The notes below the pieces were generated by a model. It did not search any database. It saw only the letters and a program-made list of their open reading frames with translations, and had not been told where the DNA came from. A DNA stretch of 64,000 bases from Microstegium vimineum. Taxonomy: Eukaryota; Streptophyta; Magnoliopsida; Poales; Poaceae. A program made the translations under genes and the position numbers. Below are positions 46,986-58,041 of this stretch, piece after piece; position 1 is the first letter of the stretch; each line of letters begins with the position of its first letter. The DNA lies in contig CM039130.1 of the NCBI GenBank assembly GCA_022036555.1, positions 24,512,519-24,576,518 on the forward strand, written 5' to 3'.

Positions 46986-47967
46986 CGGCGAAGCGGCGGG
47001 ATCACCTGATTGCCGATGTAGCTATTGTTTTATCAGAAGGAACGCCCGTAGTTATTGTCCCGAGGATTAGGCACATCGCCGAATCTCATTAAAAAACATC
47101 GTGTTTCGGCATCGTGCTTGTTTGTGTATCGTCTTCTATGGTGACTATGCTTCCACTTTCATCGATTAGTAGATTTGTTTGAATCTGACCGTGCACTCTA
47201 ATAAGTTATCTAGAACCAGATTCATAGAAGAAGATCTTGGGAGATACAATGGATATGTTCTACACTGCGCAAGGCTCACACGAGTGTGCACGGAGAAGAC
47301 ATGGCGCAGGGTAAAGCAAGACAACGATCGACGACTCGATTGGTGGAGTTGGAAACTTTGAGTGGGTGGCTCAGACCGTCCATTTGAGTGGGTGGCTCGG
47401 ACCGTCCAATGGACAACCAACAGGGATCTTTCCACACGTGGAGATTGGGTTGATGATGACTGGAGGCTGCTGTTCGATAGGGGCCAGTCAGACTTGGTGG
47501 CTTCGACTCGTGATCAGATTGATGAGATTTTAATCATGATCGGAGTGGTTGTTGCAGGCTTAGTTGTGCAACAACGATGATAGTGGACTCGGCATGTTCA
47601 TGGAGGTGGTTTGTCCACAAATATTTTGTAGTCCGTGGTAAAGTGCGGCATCAGACGATGGTGCCGTGGGCTAGGACAACAAAGCAGATGCATGAACTTT
47701 GGAAGAGATGTGTGGCTGTCGTTAGAACGTGGAGCTTGATACGTGCACTGAGCACACGTATGGGAGACTACGTAGCCGGATTGGTCACGGTTAACCTAGT
47801 CACGGTCACGGCCGGCCAGGGAGCAGTGTGTGTACGTGACAAAGAGCAGAAAAGGAAAAAAAATAGAAAACTAACGTACGACAGTTGTGGTGTTGGTGTC
47901 CGCCCCCCCCCCCCCCCCCCCTCACCCCACCCCACCCAAATCAATCTCATATATACTTGCAGTCGCC
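46986..47967 (+). mobile_element. Copia element: end of LTR and leader
   Basis: This resumes the Copia LTR interrupted at 30743 (GCGAAGCGGCGGGATCACC) and runs to about 47140 (TTGTTTGTGTATCGTCTTC). A non-coding leader with short frames follows, including two copies of GTGGGTGGCTCRGACCGTCC near 47353 and 47389. No primer-binding site could be placed with confidence. A run of 19 C lies at 47903-47921. Confidence 0.45.
47903..47921. repeat. Run of 19 C
   Basis: An uninterrupted poly-C run is followed by CCCCACCCCACCC. Its length is unreliable in most sequencing methods. Confidence 0.9.
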
Positions 47968-48301
47968 AGTGGCAGCTAGGGGCGTAGTTAGGGTGGTCCG
48001 TGAGAGCCAAGTATACAAATATTTAGATTTTAAGTAATTTTTTATTTTAAAAATATTTGTACGACTTTTAAAATATATTTATCTTATATTTCATCAAATT
48101 ATATTTTATATGATATATTAGACCTTATTTGATAGATATTTGTTTGACTTCGATGTCAGCTCCTTCGTACACTAGAATAAAAAGCTATTTTTCCCTTAAA
48201 ATGAATTAGGATTCATCAAAATCACTATTTTTTGTTTCATTGGTTCTAGCTTCTTTGTGTGTTGTAGCAAAAAATTCGAAGATGTTTGTTGATATGTTAA
48301 C

Positions 48302-50078
48302 TGTTGACGCTGCAAATGACCTATTTTTCCACCATCGAAACACCGTCAACAGACTCGGTTTGGAAAGAAGAATAACATATCATGAACATATTTTATCAAT
48401 TAATTAGTTTCATATGTCCCTTGAAGTATTTTTATGTAGGTGATGACAAATAGAGGACATCGGAGCCTGTGGGACCCACTTAGGCGGTCAACCGACCTCC
48501 CTATGGGCCCACCAGGGGCTCCCATGCCCTCGGATCCATGTGACATCTCCCAGAGTGAAGATCCACCCTTGGATTCACTATGTGCTTTCTCTAAACGGTC
48601 CAAGATCAAAGCATATGGATTCATAGGCCCACAAGAAACCAATTCAACATGACAACTCCAGAGGGTGTCACTTACATGTGGACCATGCTCTGCGCGAAGG
48701 AGGGACCTTGGAGGAGCCAGGGCCAGGTCGGCCGACCTGGCCAAGGAGCTCAACACCCACCAGAGGACTCCCTAACATGTGGGGACTCCTTCTAGAAGGA
48801 TTGGGAGGTCCCACATGTCAATGGGGCGTCGGCCGACCCCCCTATGTGCCTCCAAGCTTTCCCGAGGCTTCCACCGCATCTCTGTATGCCTCCATGTACC
48901 AGATGATCTCCACCCTTGATCAAAGGCGGTTGCAATGACGGTTTGATCCAAGGGATGTCAAGAAGGAGCATGCGGATCGCTGACGTGGCGCTGGAGTAGC
49001 CCCCACTCCACCTCCACTATAAATAGAGGGTCACACCCCCTCTCACATCATGAAGAATCAAGGCTCAAGTGAAGATTAGTGTAGTTCCACTCTTTAGTAG
49101 TGTAGTCTAGTGTGGGAGTTAGAGTCGAGTCGAGCTTGCCTCGGGGTCCCTAGAGTAATCTTCTGGAGAGTCTGGTATAGCTCTTGTACCTTTCTCTTTT
49201 TAGTAAGACTTTGCTTATTTATCAATATATATCCTTTCTTTACTTTACTTATCTTGTGCAATAGAATACTTGCTATAGTATTGTTGTGTCTTATCTTAGT
49301 ATATAGAGTTGTTATAGTGTAGATTGTTATCCTGTGATTTCACACTTGGGTACGATCATTGCCTGTTATAGGGTGCTCTAGTTGGCTTGAGATCTCAATT
49401 AGAGTAGTAAGAGAGGGTGTAAACGTGGTGCTTATACACTAGCTTGCCTTTGGTTGCTGCATGTCACACGGTTCGAGTGGATGCTAGCATGAAGTGACAG
49501 TAATGTCTATGCCTTTGATCCCTGCCATGTGTTGTAGGCACGATCTTAAAAGGTAAGGCTCCCGTAAGATAGTGGCCACTTTGGATAGGGGTTTTGTCTC
49601 CTATTGTTTGTCTGCTGCCTAGTACTTTCAGGGTGTGTGGATGTAATCTATAGTATATCATCTTTGTTTCTAAGTTAAGTCATAGGAGTAAAGTCTGGAT
49701 CTTAGTAGTCCTATACTCGTTCGTTGTCCTCCCACCTAGCTATACTTACCAGTTATCTTTTATTTATCTTTGCTTGATCTATTCTTCATCACCTTCCTAT
49801 TATATATCGATTATCCCCTTATCACTAGTTGATAGCTAAGTTGGGGTGACTATAAAGATTTTTTTCTCTATTAAACATTCCTAGCTATCGCTTTCCCTTA
49901 GGCTAAATACAAATTACGATACCTTGGAATACTCACGGGTGAAGTGCTACAGCGGTATATTCTGTGCGCTTGCGGAATTATCCAATAGACATAAGAAATA
50001 CCATAGGAGGCATTTCTGGCGCCATTGCTAAGGATGAGGTTAGCTCTGTTCTCAGTGGTGACGTTTAGAAATGCCAAC
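48302..50078 (+). mobile_element. LTR-type insertion with tRNA-Asp-like PBS
   Basis: TTAAC flanks both sides (48297-48301 and 50079-50083). The unit starts TGTTGACGCTGC. It has a TATAAATAGAGG promoter near 49018 followed by transcript-like sequence, and at 50017-50034 it carries TGGCGCCATTGCTAAGGA. That resembles the TGGCGCCGTTGCCGGGGA site pairing with tRNA-Asp used by many plant gypsy elements. Only a few dozen bases follow before the right flank. It appears to be one LTR plus the start of the interior, inserted in the Mutator-like element. Confidence 0.6.
50017..50034 (+). other. Degenerate tRNA-Asp-type primer-binding site
   Basis: TGGCGCCATTGCTAAGGA differs at only a few positions from the standard tRNA-Asp-complementary site. 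It marks the end of the LTR a few bases earlier. Confidence 0.55.
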
Positions 50079-50160
50079 TTAACAAAACTATATTATTAAC
50101 AAAAAAATATTGAATTGGACCACTCTAGATTAAAATCCTGGGTACGCCACTAGTGGCAGC

Positions 50161-51827
50161 AATACAACATTGTGTTGGTACTAATTTGCTAGTGGGTCGT
50201 GGCATCGGAATCCATGGTGGTAGATACATGTGTACGTCACAGAAGGATTACAGAAAAGAATCAGCAGCAAAAGGAGTCCAATGCGGGAATCGGGGGCAGA
50301 AGGAGTCCAATGCGGACTTGTTGCTGAGTTTCCCGCCTCCAAAAAATAGAGAAGAGTTCACGGTATTGCAGATCAAAAGCAATTGACAGTTCAAGAACTA
50401 GAATTTGTGGAGTTGTGATGATTTACGCGCATTGCTCAAGCGAGTTGATTTCATCATGTGCGAGCGACGGGATAGTCAATGAACCTTGCAAGCGGCGTGG
50501 CTATGCACAGATGATGTATATGGTGGTGGCAACACACGATGGATCTATCACAACATGTGCGGGGGGGCGTGTGTTGCGGTAACGTGTGTGCTACAATGAG
50601 GAACACACGTGTGAGTGACGTGCTTGGTGCGCATGGAGCGAGCACGAGAGCATACATAACATATGTGTTTTGTTGGCGATCTGTGGCAATAGGCGGATGA
50701 CGTCGATACCATCCTAATTTAAGGTGGTGAGGTTTGATGGCACTAGGAACTTCGGGCTGTGACAGATGAGAGTGAAGGATCTATTGGCTCAAAAGAGTAT
50801 CTCAAAGGTGCTTAGCGGGATTAAGCTGGAGAAGGTAGATGATGATAAGTGGGAGGAGATGCAGGTGCATGTGGGACTATCAGGTTGTGTCTCTCTAATC
50901 AAATCATGTACCATGTCATGAAAATTCACCAAAGAAAATTTTAGATAAATTGGATAGTCAATTTATGTCAAGACAGTGACTCAGAAGTTGCATCTAAAGT
51001 AGAAGTTGTTTGTCTTGAAGATGCATGAGGAGTCGGATATTGCGGAGCACATCAATATTTTCAATCAGTTGGTTGCTGATCTTATGAAGGTTAAGGTGAA
51101 CATTAATGATGAAGATAGGGCTATTATTCTTCTGTGTTTGTTGTCGAGGACTTATAAGCACTTAGTTACTACCCTGATGTATGGAAAGGAGGACATCAAG
51201 GTGGAGAATATTATTGCTGCGTTGCTTGCTCATGATCAAAGGAAGAAGAACATTGCAATAGATAAGTCTTTTGGTAATACTTACCTAGTCAGGGGTGATT
51301 GTAATGTGGAAGATAAGAGGAGTAACAAGAAGAAAAGGCCATTGTGCTTTAAGTGTAAGGGATGGGGATATGTAAAGAGAGATTGTTCAGAACTAAAGAA
51401 GGATGAAGGATTCATAAGTGTTGTAATTTCCAATAAGAAAGATGACTCAGATAGTGATGTTGAATTTTTCACAGTGTGAAGTGAAAAGTCTTGTGAAGCG
51501 ATTCTGCTAGCTTGTTTCATGCAACACTAAAGGAGCTATTCTAATCATATACTGAGAAGGGAAGTAGTTTTGCTTACTTGGAAGATGGTTCAGGCTATCT
51601 TGCTCAAGGAGTAGGTGACATTAAGTTCAAGTTGTGTGATGGTAAATATGCTGCTTAAGGGTGTGAAGTATGTGCCGGAGCTAACAAGGAATATAACTTC
51701 ATTTGGTTTATTGCACGAAGAAGGCTGGTTGTATCAGACGGTTACCTTGAGAATCATGCATGGAGATAAGACAATCATGATTAATAAAAAGTCAGGTGCA
51801 TAATAATACAAGCTGAAAGGGAGCATT
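50161..51827 (+). pseudogene. Copia leader, gag and start of pol, broken
   Basis: From about 50720 the translation gives VVRFDGTRNFGL, a stop (TGA at 50760-50762 where Trp is expected), then QMRVKDLLAQKSISKVLSGI, the N-terminal Copia gag. After more breaks, 51006-51479 is an open 157-codon frame with the gag core (HINIFNQLVADLMKVKV) and a CCHC-like knuckle CFKCKGWGYVKRDC in which the His position is Tyr. LLKGVKYVPELTRN near 51648 and a YKLKGS phrase near 51808 are the gag-pre-integrase segment. The copy is cut at 51828 by another repeat, and reverse transcriptase was not found. Confidence 0.7.
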
Positions 51828-52882
51828 TGAAAGGATTAAGATACCAAAGGGGGGGGTGAATTGAACTTCTCTTAAATTTCTAAAGCGTAAATTAAAACCT
51901 AAACAATGCCAATTACCCTCTAGTGCCTACTAGTGTGAAATCTAGCTAAACAAAGCAATAAACTAGACAATAAGTAAAGCAATAACAACCTAGAAGAAAT
52001 TATAAACAAGCATCATCATGAATAGAGCAAGTATGAATAAAGTAATGCTTGAAAGTAATTGCAAGAGAAGGAGAAAGAAGAAGGAAGTGACACGTCAATG
52101 TTTTCTCGAGGTACCGAGGAGTTGACACTCCCCCCTAGTCCTCATTGGAGCACCCGCTCAAAGGTATCTCTCTCCCTTGGTCCGCGCAAGGACCAAGTGC
52201 TCACTTTGGGCTGATTCTTTGCCACTCCGGCTCGATGAATTGCCCACAACCGATCACAAGTGGAGTTGGGCCATCCATAATCTTCTCCAGATGGTCACCA
52301 AGCCTCTGACCACCACCAAGCCATCTAGGTGTTGTCGATCACCAAGAGTAACGAGTAGAAGACCCTCACTTGACCAAAGCTTGGCTAATGAGGAAGATAG
52401 ATGCACACTTGTCACTCCCTCATCCAATAATGAGGCTCTAAGCAATGGATTTGCTAATCTCAATCACCTCACTAGGCTCTTGCTCTCCCTTGCACTCTCA
52501 CAAGTTTCCTCAGCTGAACAAATGGGCAAGAGAGCTAGTATGGATGAGTTGGATAAGTATAAATACCCCCAACCATCCAACTAGCCATTACTCACATCAA
52601 CACTTTTCTACGTACTTCTGGACCGGACCAATGCGAGTCAATCGGACCAATTCGCATTGGTTTGGACCACACAGATCACATAGTATCCTCACTGTTCTTC
52701 GGACCTCCGGACCAGTACCAATTGGTCAAGACGCAATCTAAGGCAAAACCTCCATTCTGAACCTCTCTATGTTGCTCTGGACCCATCACCATTGGTCTAG
52801 ACATAGTCCGGAGCCAAACCCTCGTTTCTGGACCTCTATGGACACCTCCAAACCATCTCCATTGGTCTGGACCCTAGTGTCC
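51828..52882 (+). repeat. TGAAAGGATT-family repeat, left arm
   Basis: This starts TGAAAGGATTAAGATACC inside the Copia frame. The part up to about 52400 (for example GAGGAGTTGACACTCCC near 52117 and CCCACAACCGATCACAAGTG near 52243) is present in inverse orientation at 55244-55830, and directly at 24448-24680. The 52177-52584 frame within it is not a gene. Confidence 0.65.
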
Positions 52883-55243
52883 TGTGACACCTCTGGTGTT
52901 TAACACTAAAATTATGCCATGTCATCATATGCATTAAGCATCGATCATACATGTGATTTGAGAACCTTGTTATGCATTGAACTAAAACAAGTTTATTTGT
53001 ATGTGCTTAGTTTAGCTTGTGAATGCTTGAGATGAATTCAAAAGCCCAAATTCAAAAATTTCTAGAAACCCTAACTTAGGGGGGGGTGAATAGTACGCCA
53101 AATGTGGATTTCAAAAACTATAAAGAATTAGCATATGGTTGTTAAAGCAAAGTTGTAGAGCTTAATGATTTCCATGTCCAACTCCGGCGAGCTCCGCTGA
53201 GCAAACCGGCCACTGCAAGCATCAAGAAAGTACACTTCTGTGATCGCCTTGGTCTCCTCTAGCTCTAGCGCTACTCAGTTGATCCTAGAAACCCTTGAAT
53301 CGTCCGGCGTGAACCCTTCTTATCCAACTCCGGTGGGCTACCGTTTGGATTGGTTCGTCGTCATCTGAGTTATCCAGGGGCTCGTTTGGTATTTTTAGTA
53401 GGGTTACATGATCCTTATTCCCTCCTGAGTCTAATGCGCAACTTAGTTGTCTATGAAATAGCTTCGTTCGTCGGGAACACCCTTGCGCCACCATTCTGCT
53501 CTGTCGCGAGCTCGACTCTCATCGTCATCGTCATCCAACCCTGCTCCCGCTCGGTTAGCGTGCACATCAGCTTCTGGGTGAGCTCCTGGTACTCCCTAGG
53601 CTCTTAGTTGTTCATGTAGGTCACCATATAGTGCTAGCCACGAATGCCGCTGTGTTCCACCGCCGCCGTGTCATCGTGAGCATGGCCAAGGTTCTGTAGA
53701 GTAATTTTTGTTCAATTAAACGGTGCATTAGCTTTGCAGTGAGGTGCTGAGTATGACTAGGTACTTATTTTGCTCGATTGATTTATGTACTCGCTAGCGT
53801 GTGCTCACCGAGCTCAGAGCTCCACCATTTCTGTCGGTGAGGTCATTCTAGGGGCTTTTGGCTTCAACCAAGTAGAGCATTAGGTGCGGGAGGTAGTCGC
53901 GGTCATGTAGGTGCACTCGGATAACCGTAGAAGTCATCGACGGCAATGCGTCGCCGTCTCCAGTGGTCGCCGGCGTTTCTGTCTCGCTGACGGGTGGACC
54001 CGCGTGTCAGTGACTCAGCTATGTGAATTTTCTATTTTCTGAAATGGAATAGTGCTCACATTTATTATTTTTTGTATCTATTTTTATATAGCTCCAAAAA
54101 TCATGAAATAATTTGTACATGCTCTTTATGATATTTAGTATTTAATAAAAATACTACATGGCACTGTCCAATACATTTTTATTCCTGTAAAAATGCTTAA
54201 TTTAATTAATAAAGCCATTTTCAAGGATTTTTCATGCACTGTATATTATTCCAAAAATCATGAAATATTTATGCAACCATTTTACATCTTTATGTTACTG
54301 TATAAATTTTTTGAGGTCATTTGGACAAACTTTGAAAACTTGATTATTTAGAAAATAAATAAATACTTAATCAATCAATTAGAAACCCTAATCACTTTAG
54401 GATTTGGGTGACTGTGGATTGATTGATGAACATGTGTCATTGTTCAGTGACAAACATAATATGAACATATTATTTGGTGTGATGTTGAGTGTTAGTGCTT
54501 TTGGATGTAATTAATAAAATGATTAATTACTTAAGGCATGAATAACTAATTACTTAATGAACTAGTTTTACTTTTCTTAGTGAAGGTAAGTTGTACTCAA
54601 GATTATTAATCTTGGTTGTTCATCACTTAGCCATGTGTTGTGTGTTTTGCTAAGCATCATGTTTACTATTAAGCATCATCCTAAAGCATGTCATTTATCG
54701 TGTAGAAAATATTGTTGGTGGAGAGGTCCATCATATTATTGGTTTGGATAATCTTCATTACGAAACTGGTTTTGATATTTGTGGTTCTGAGCCTGAGATT
54801 GTTTATCCTACAAACCAAGGCGCACCGGTGTATTTAAACCTCTCCTTGTATTTAAAACTTTTTATTTAAATACAATTATAGTTAAGTGTTGCATTACTAC
54901 TATTACAACAAATTCCTACTTGATGCATAGCTTTACCTTGAATTACTTATTCCTGTACCTTGATACATGTTTTAAAATTCACAAGTTACTTATTACTACT
55001 TAGTATGCTTAGAGCGGTATCGAGCAGATGATTTCCTGTCATCTGCACATAATGTATTGCTTTGGAAAATGGTTATGCATTTTTGAGAAAGAAAGAAAGG
55101 AATGAAATGTTGAAAGTAATAATCAGGACCGAGCAGACACGGTGTTTGGGAGCCATCAGTGTTGACTAGTGAGCGAGTTCTCTCTGCCTATGTCATTAGG
55201 GACCGTCCGTTGCGAACGTTTAAGGTTGTGACTTTGGAGTACT
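52883..55243 (+). mobile_element. Truncated LTR of the TGTAACACC family, plus orientation
   Basis: This starts TGTGACACCTCTGGTGTTTA. The stretch 54940-55215 (for example GCAGATGATTTCCTGTCATC, then TATGTCATTAGGG and TTGTGACTTTGGAGTACT) matches the inverse of 31700-32050 in the LTR described above. It breaks off at about 55243 without the expected terminal CA. It is AT-rich with a short GC-rich block near 53200-54000 and has no coding sequence. Confidence 0.6.
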
Positions 55244-55830
55244 GGTATCCATCCACCTTCATAGCCTTGAGTGGGTTAAGTGAAGGTCTTGTTCTTTACT
55301 CTTGGTGATCAACAACACCTAGACGACTTGGTGGCGATCGGAGAGATGGTGATCATCCGGAGCTTGTGGATGACCCTCCTCCACCTCTTGTGATCGGTTG
55401 TGGGTGATTCTCCGAGCCGGAGCTACGAAGAATCAGCCCGGAGATAGCACTTGGTCCTTATGCGGATCGTGGGGGAGCGATACCCTTGCGCGGGTGCTCC
55501 AACGAGGACTAGTGGGAGTGTCAACTCCTCGATACCTCGGGAAAACATCGCCGTATCATCATCCTTCTTCTCCCTAGCTCTTTCATTCTTGCAATTTACT
55601 TTCAAGCACTTCATTTTCGCAATTGATATCATGACTTGAGTAGAATTGCATAGGGTGTTCTTACTTTGATATACTTGCTACTTGCTTAGTTGTCAATTTC
55701 ATAACTTGTCTAGCTAGGACACACTTTGTAGGCACTAGGGGGAGAATTGACATTTGATAGGTTTTCATATTTGCTTTAGAATTTTAAAACAAGCACAATT
55801 CACCACCTCTTGGATATCTTGATCCTTTCA
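55244..55830 (-). repeat. TGAAAGGATC-family repeat, inverted right arm
   Basis: On the minus strand this starts TGAAAGGATCAAGATATCC and follows the same order of motifs as 51828-52400. Together the two arms make an inverted pair around the LTR at 52883. Confidence 0.65.
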
Positions 55831-56640
55831 CAAATACACCCTTACTAAATACCTCCTGGTTCGCTCGAGTGACGAGGACATGAGAATGTACTGGAGCATC
55901 GATTTTGAATACCGCCATCGCAACCTGCAGGCCACGGTTCCAAACACATCAGATTTGTATTGCTCCCCACGCGCATTCTTCTTTCGAACTATTGAGATTA
56001 GGGTGGTCCAAGTTCAAGGTTAGGGGTTTATGTTTGAGCAGCGTGGGAGGATAAAAGTGAATTTGTTTAGATCACAACGTGTAAAACTTTTAGGTATCAT
56101 ATCAAAGTTACATGAGTGTCGTATAAGGTATTCGAATATTAATGAAAAATAAATTATAGAATCAGTCCGTAAACTGCGAGATAAATTTATTAAGTCTAAT
56201 TAATTCATTATGAGCATATTTATTATTGTAGCAATTAGTGTCTAGTCATCATAGACTAATTAGAGTTAAAAAATTTGTCTCGACATTTAATACTTTATAT
56301 ATATATATATATATATATAAATATTCGATGTACGTCAAATTTTTAAATGAGATCTAAACATGACTTAAGGCTATTTTGGAATTTGGAGGTAGCGTGGTCA
56401 GTGGAGGTTTATGTTTGAGCAGGGTGCTGATCACTGGACAAAGGCTGGTCAGAGCTCCACCCGCAGGCGTGCAACGGTGGTCGGTGGATAGGCCTATTCC
56501 GTAGAGTAATGGTCCCACCTGCAAGAGAGTCATGGACAAAATATGCAACTACTAAACTACCATTATGCACTAATAGTGACTCTTTATTATCATTCATATA
56601 ATCAACTCTTGCATTTCTCGTGTTATGGATTGCTGTCTTC
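55831..56640. other. Upstream flank of the ROS1-type gene
   Basis: This is AT-rich DNA that contains the MITE at 56065-56359. No clear TATA box close to the first GC-rich exon could be chosen. No other gene was seen. Confidence 0.4.
56065..56359. mobile_element. hAT-type MITE upstream of ROS1
   Basis: The ends GTTTAGATC (56065-56073) and GATCTAAAC (56351-56359) are inverted. The interior contains CTGCGAGATAAATTTATTAA, GTCTAATTAATTCAT and AAATATTCGATGT, in the order typical of a very common grass MITE family. A TA dinucleotide run lies at 56296-56319. No clear target duplication was seen. It ends about 300 bp before the first recognised exon of the ROS1-type gene. Confidence 0.65.
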
Positions 56641-56895
56641 CAAACACCTCTTGCAGGCCCGGGCCCCTAGGTTCGTGGTAGGCAGCAGCACCGTCGGGCC
56701 CTCGAGAAGGAGGAGCAACCCCGCCGCCGTCCGCACTCTCACGGAGCGACCCCGCCGCCGTCCGCCCCTCGCAGAGCGACCCCGCCGCCGTCCGTTCTCA
56801 GCGAGGCATCGCCCTCTCTCACCTCGACGCGCCTCTCAAAGTTCGGAGGCCGCCTCCCACTCTGCCTCCCCCTTCCCCGCCTCCAGTGCCGACGG
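56640..56895 (+). other. Probable 5' untranslated exon of the ROS1-type gene
   Basis: A GC-rich block ends in CCGACGG followed by the donor GTGAGT at 56896. The next acceptor, CTCACAG, lies at 57966-57972, directly before the coding exon. A non-coding first exon and a leader intron of about 1.1 kb are plausible. Its start is approximate. Confidence 0.45.
56713..56806. repeat. Three 30-32-bp tandem repeats in the ROS1 leader
   Basis: AGCRACCCCGCCGCCGTCCG recurs at 56713, 56745 and 56775 with CTC-containing spacers. The units are rich in CpG. Confidence 0.75.
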
Positions 56896-57972
56896 GTGAG
56901 TCTCGCGTCCCACCAAGCTTCTCTCCCGTCATCTGTTCCCGATTTAGTCTCGCGTTCTGATTCCTATTTCTGGTGATCCATTTGGCATGCGTGCTGTTAT
57001 TGATAGATCTGGTGTGCCTGTCTGTGTTCGTCACGTAGGTCCTTTTGTTCCGGTGTTTAGGGTTCCAATGTACGTGTCGAGATTCATATGAAGAATGTCT
57101 TGATTATATAGTCCCAAACACAATGAAATGACGCTAATTTTGTTGCCTGAAGTTCAACTCTTTGTAGTCTAGCTGAATAAAACATTACTAAGAAACAGAA
57201 AAAATAAATAAAATAAATTAATTAATATACTAAACCACCAATAAGAAGAAATTTGCAGAACAAGTGTTGCTCTTTTCATTTTTTACACTGTTGATGGTAG
57301 CTTACATCTACAAGAAACTAAAATGCCTCCATAGCATTTGGTTCACACGAGAACCAGAGTCAGCATAAACATACCAGCTGCCATTATGGGTTTTGCATCC
57401 ACTTTTGCCCAGCTTTTGTTGTCCTTAGCCAATGCCACCACTTCGATGGGTGCAAAACTTGGATATGTCTGAACCTCTCATTATTGTTGACAGTGACTAA
57501 CTTCGTTTATTGAACTGTATATATCAATTTTGATAATGAGCGGCCTTCATTTTGATACACCAGCCAAATTTCTCTTATATGTATTCAAAAGATTCTATAA
57601 TCCTAGCCACATGGTTGAGTGGTTCCTCACTAGCCGACTAGTTCTTTTTTACACTTCTCGAGGGAAATCCAAACTTCTTTTATGTTTTCTTTTCAGAAGA
57701 TGTTTGCTCTGTGAATAACTAAATAGTTCAACAAATACCAGGTGTTCCAGTTTAAAACAATCCAATGAGTGAAATGAATTGGAATCCACATCACTTCTGT
57801 TTACTGCACAGCTAACCAGTCTACGAATAAATAAGGTAGACACAGTAGAATCACAAATAACTTGAATTTGATAAATCCTAAGTGCACTGACTCGCTGTAC
57901 TATTTTTTCATAATATAAACTGTGACCTTTTGAATATTATGTGACTGTATTGTGTCTTCATGACTCTCACAG
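56896..57972 (+). other. Leader intron of the ROS1-type gene
   Basis: This AT-rich interval runs between the GTGAGT donor and the CTCACAG acceptor. No coding sequence or transposon terminus was recognised in it. Confidence 0.4.
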
Positions 57973-58041
57973 GTGAAGTTGGCTGATATGATGCACCTCA
58001 TTTGGATGACAATTTGACTGGCACAATAAGTTACAGAAAAT

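Larger units (their letters stand above)
47977..50151. mobile_element. Mutator-like element with 9-bp target duplication
   Basis: AGTGGCAGC occurs at 47968-47976 and 50152-50160, a perfect 9-bp duplication typical of Mutator-like elements. The left end TAGGGGCGTAGTTAGGGTGG and the complement of the right end AGTGGCGTACCCAGGATTTT share GGCGTA termini, with GTGGTCC slightly further in on both sides. Most of the interior is the LTR-type insertion at 48302-50078. The rest is AT-rich and non-coding, so the original element was only about 0.4 kb. Confidence 0.65.

Noticed and set aside
52177..52584. 135-codon frame
   Set aside because: It is inside a repeat arm that occurs three times in the window in different orientations, with no protein similarity.
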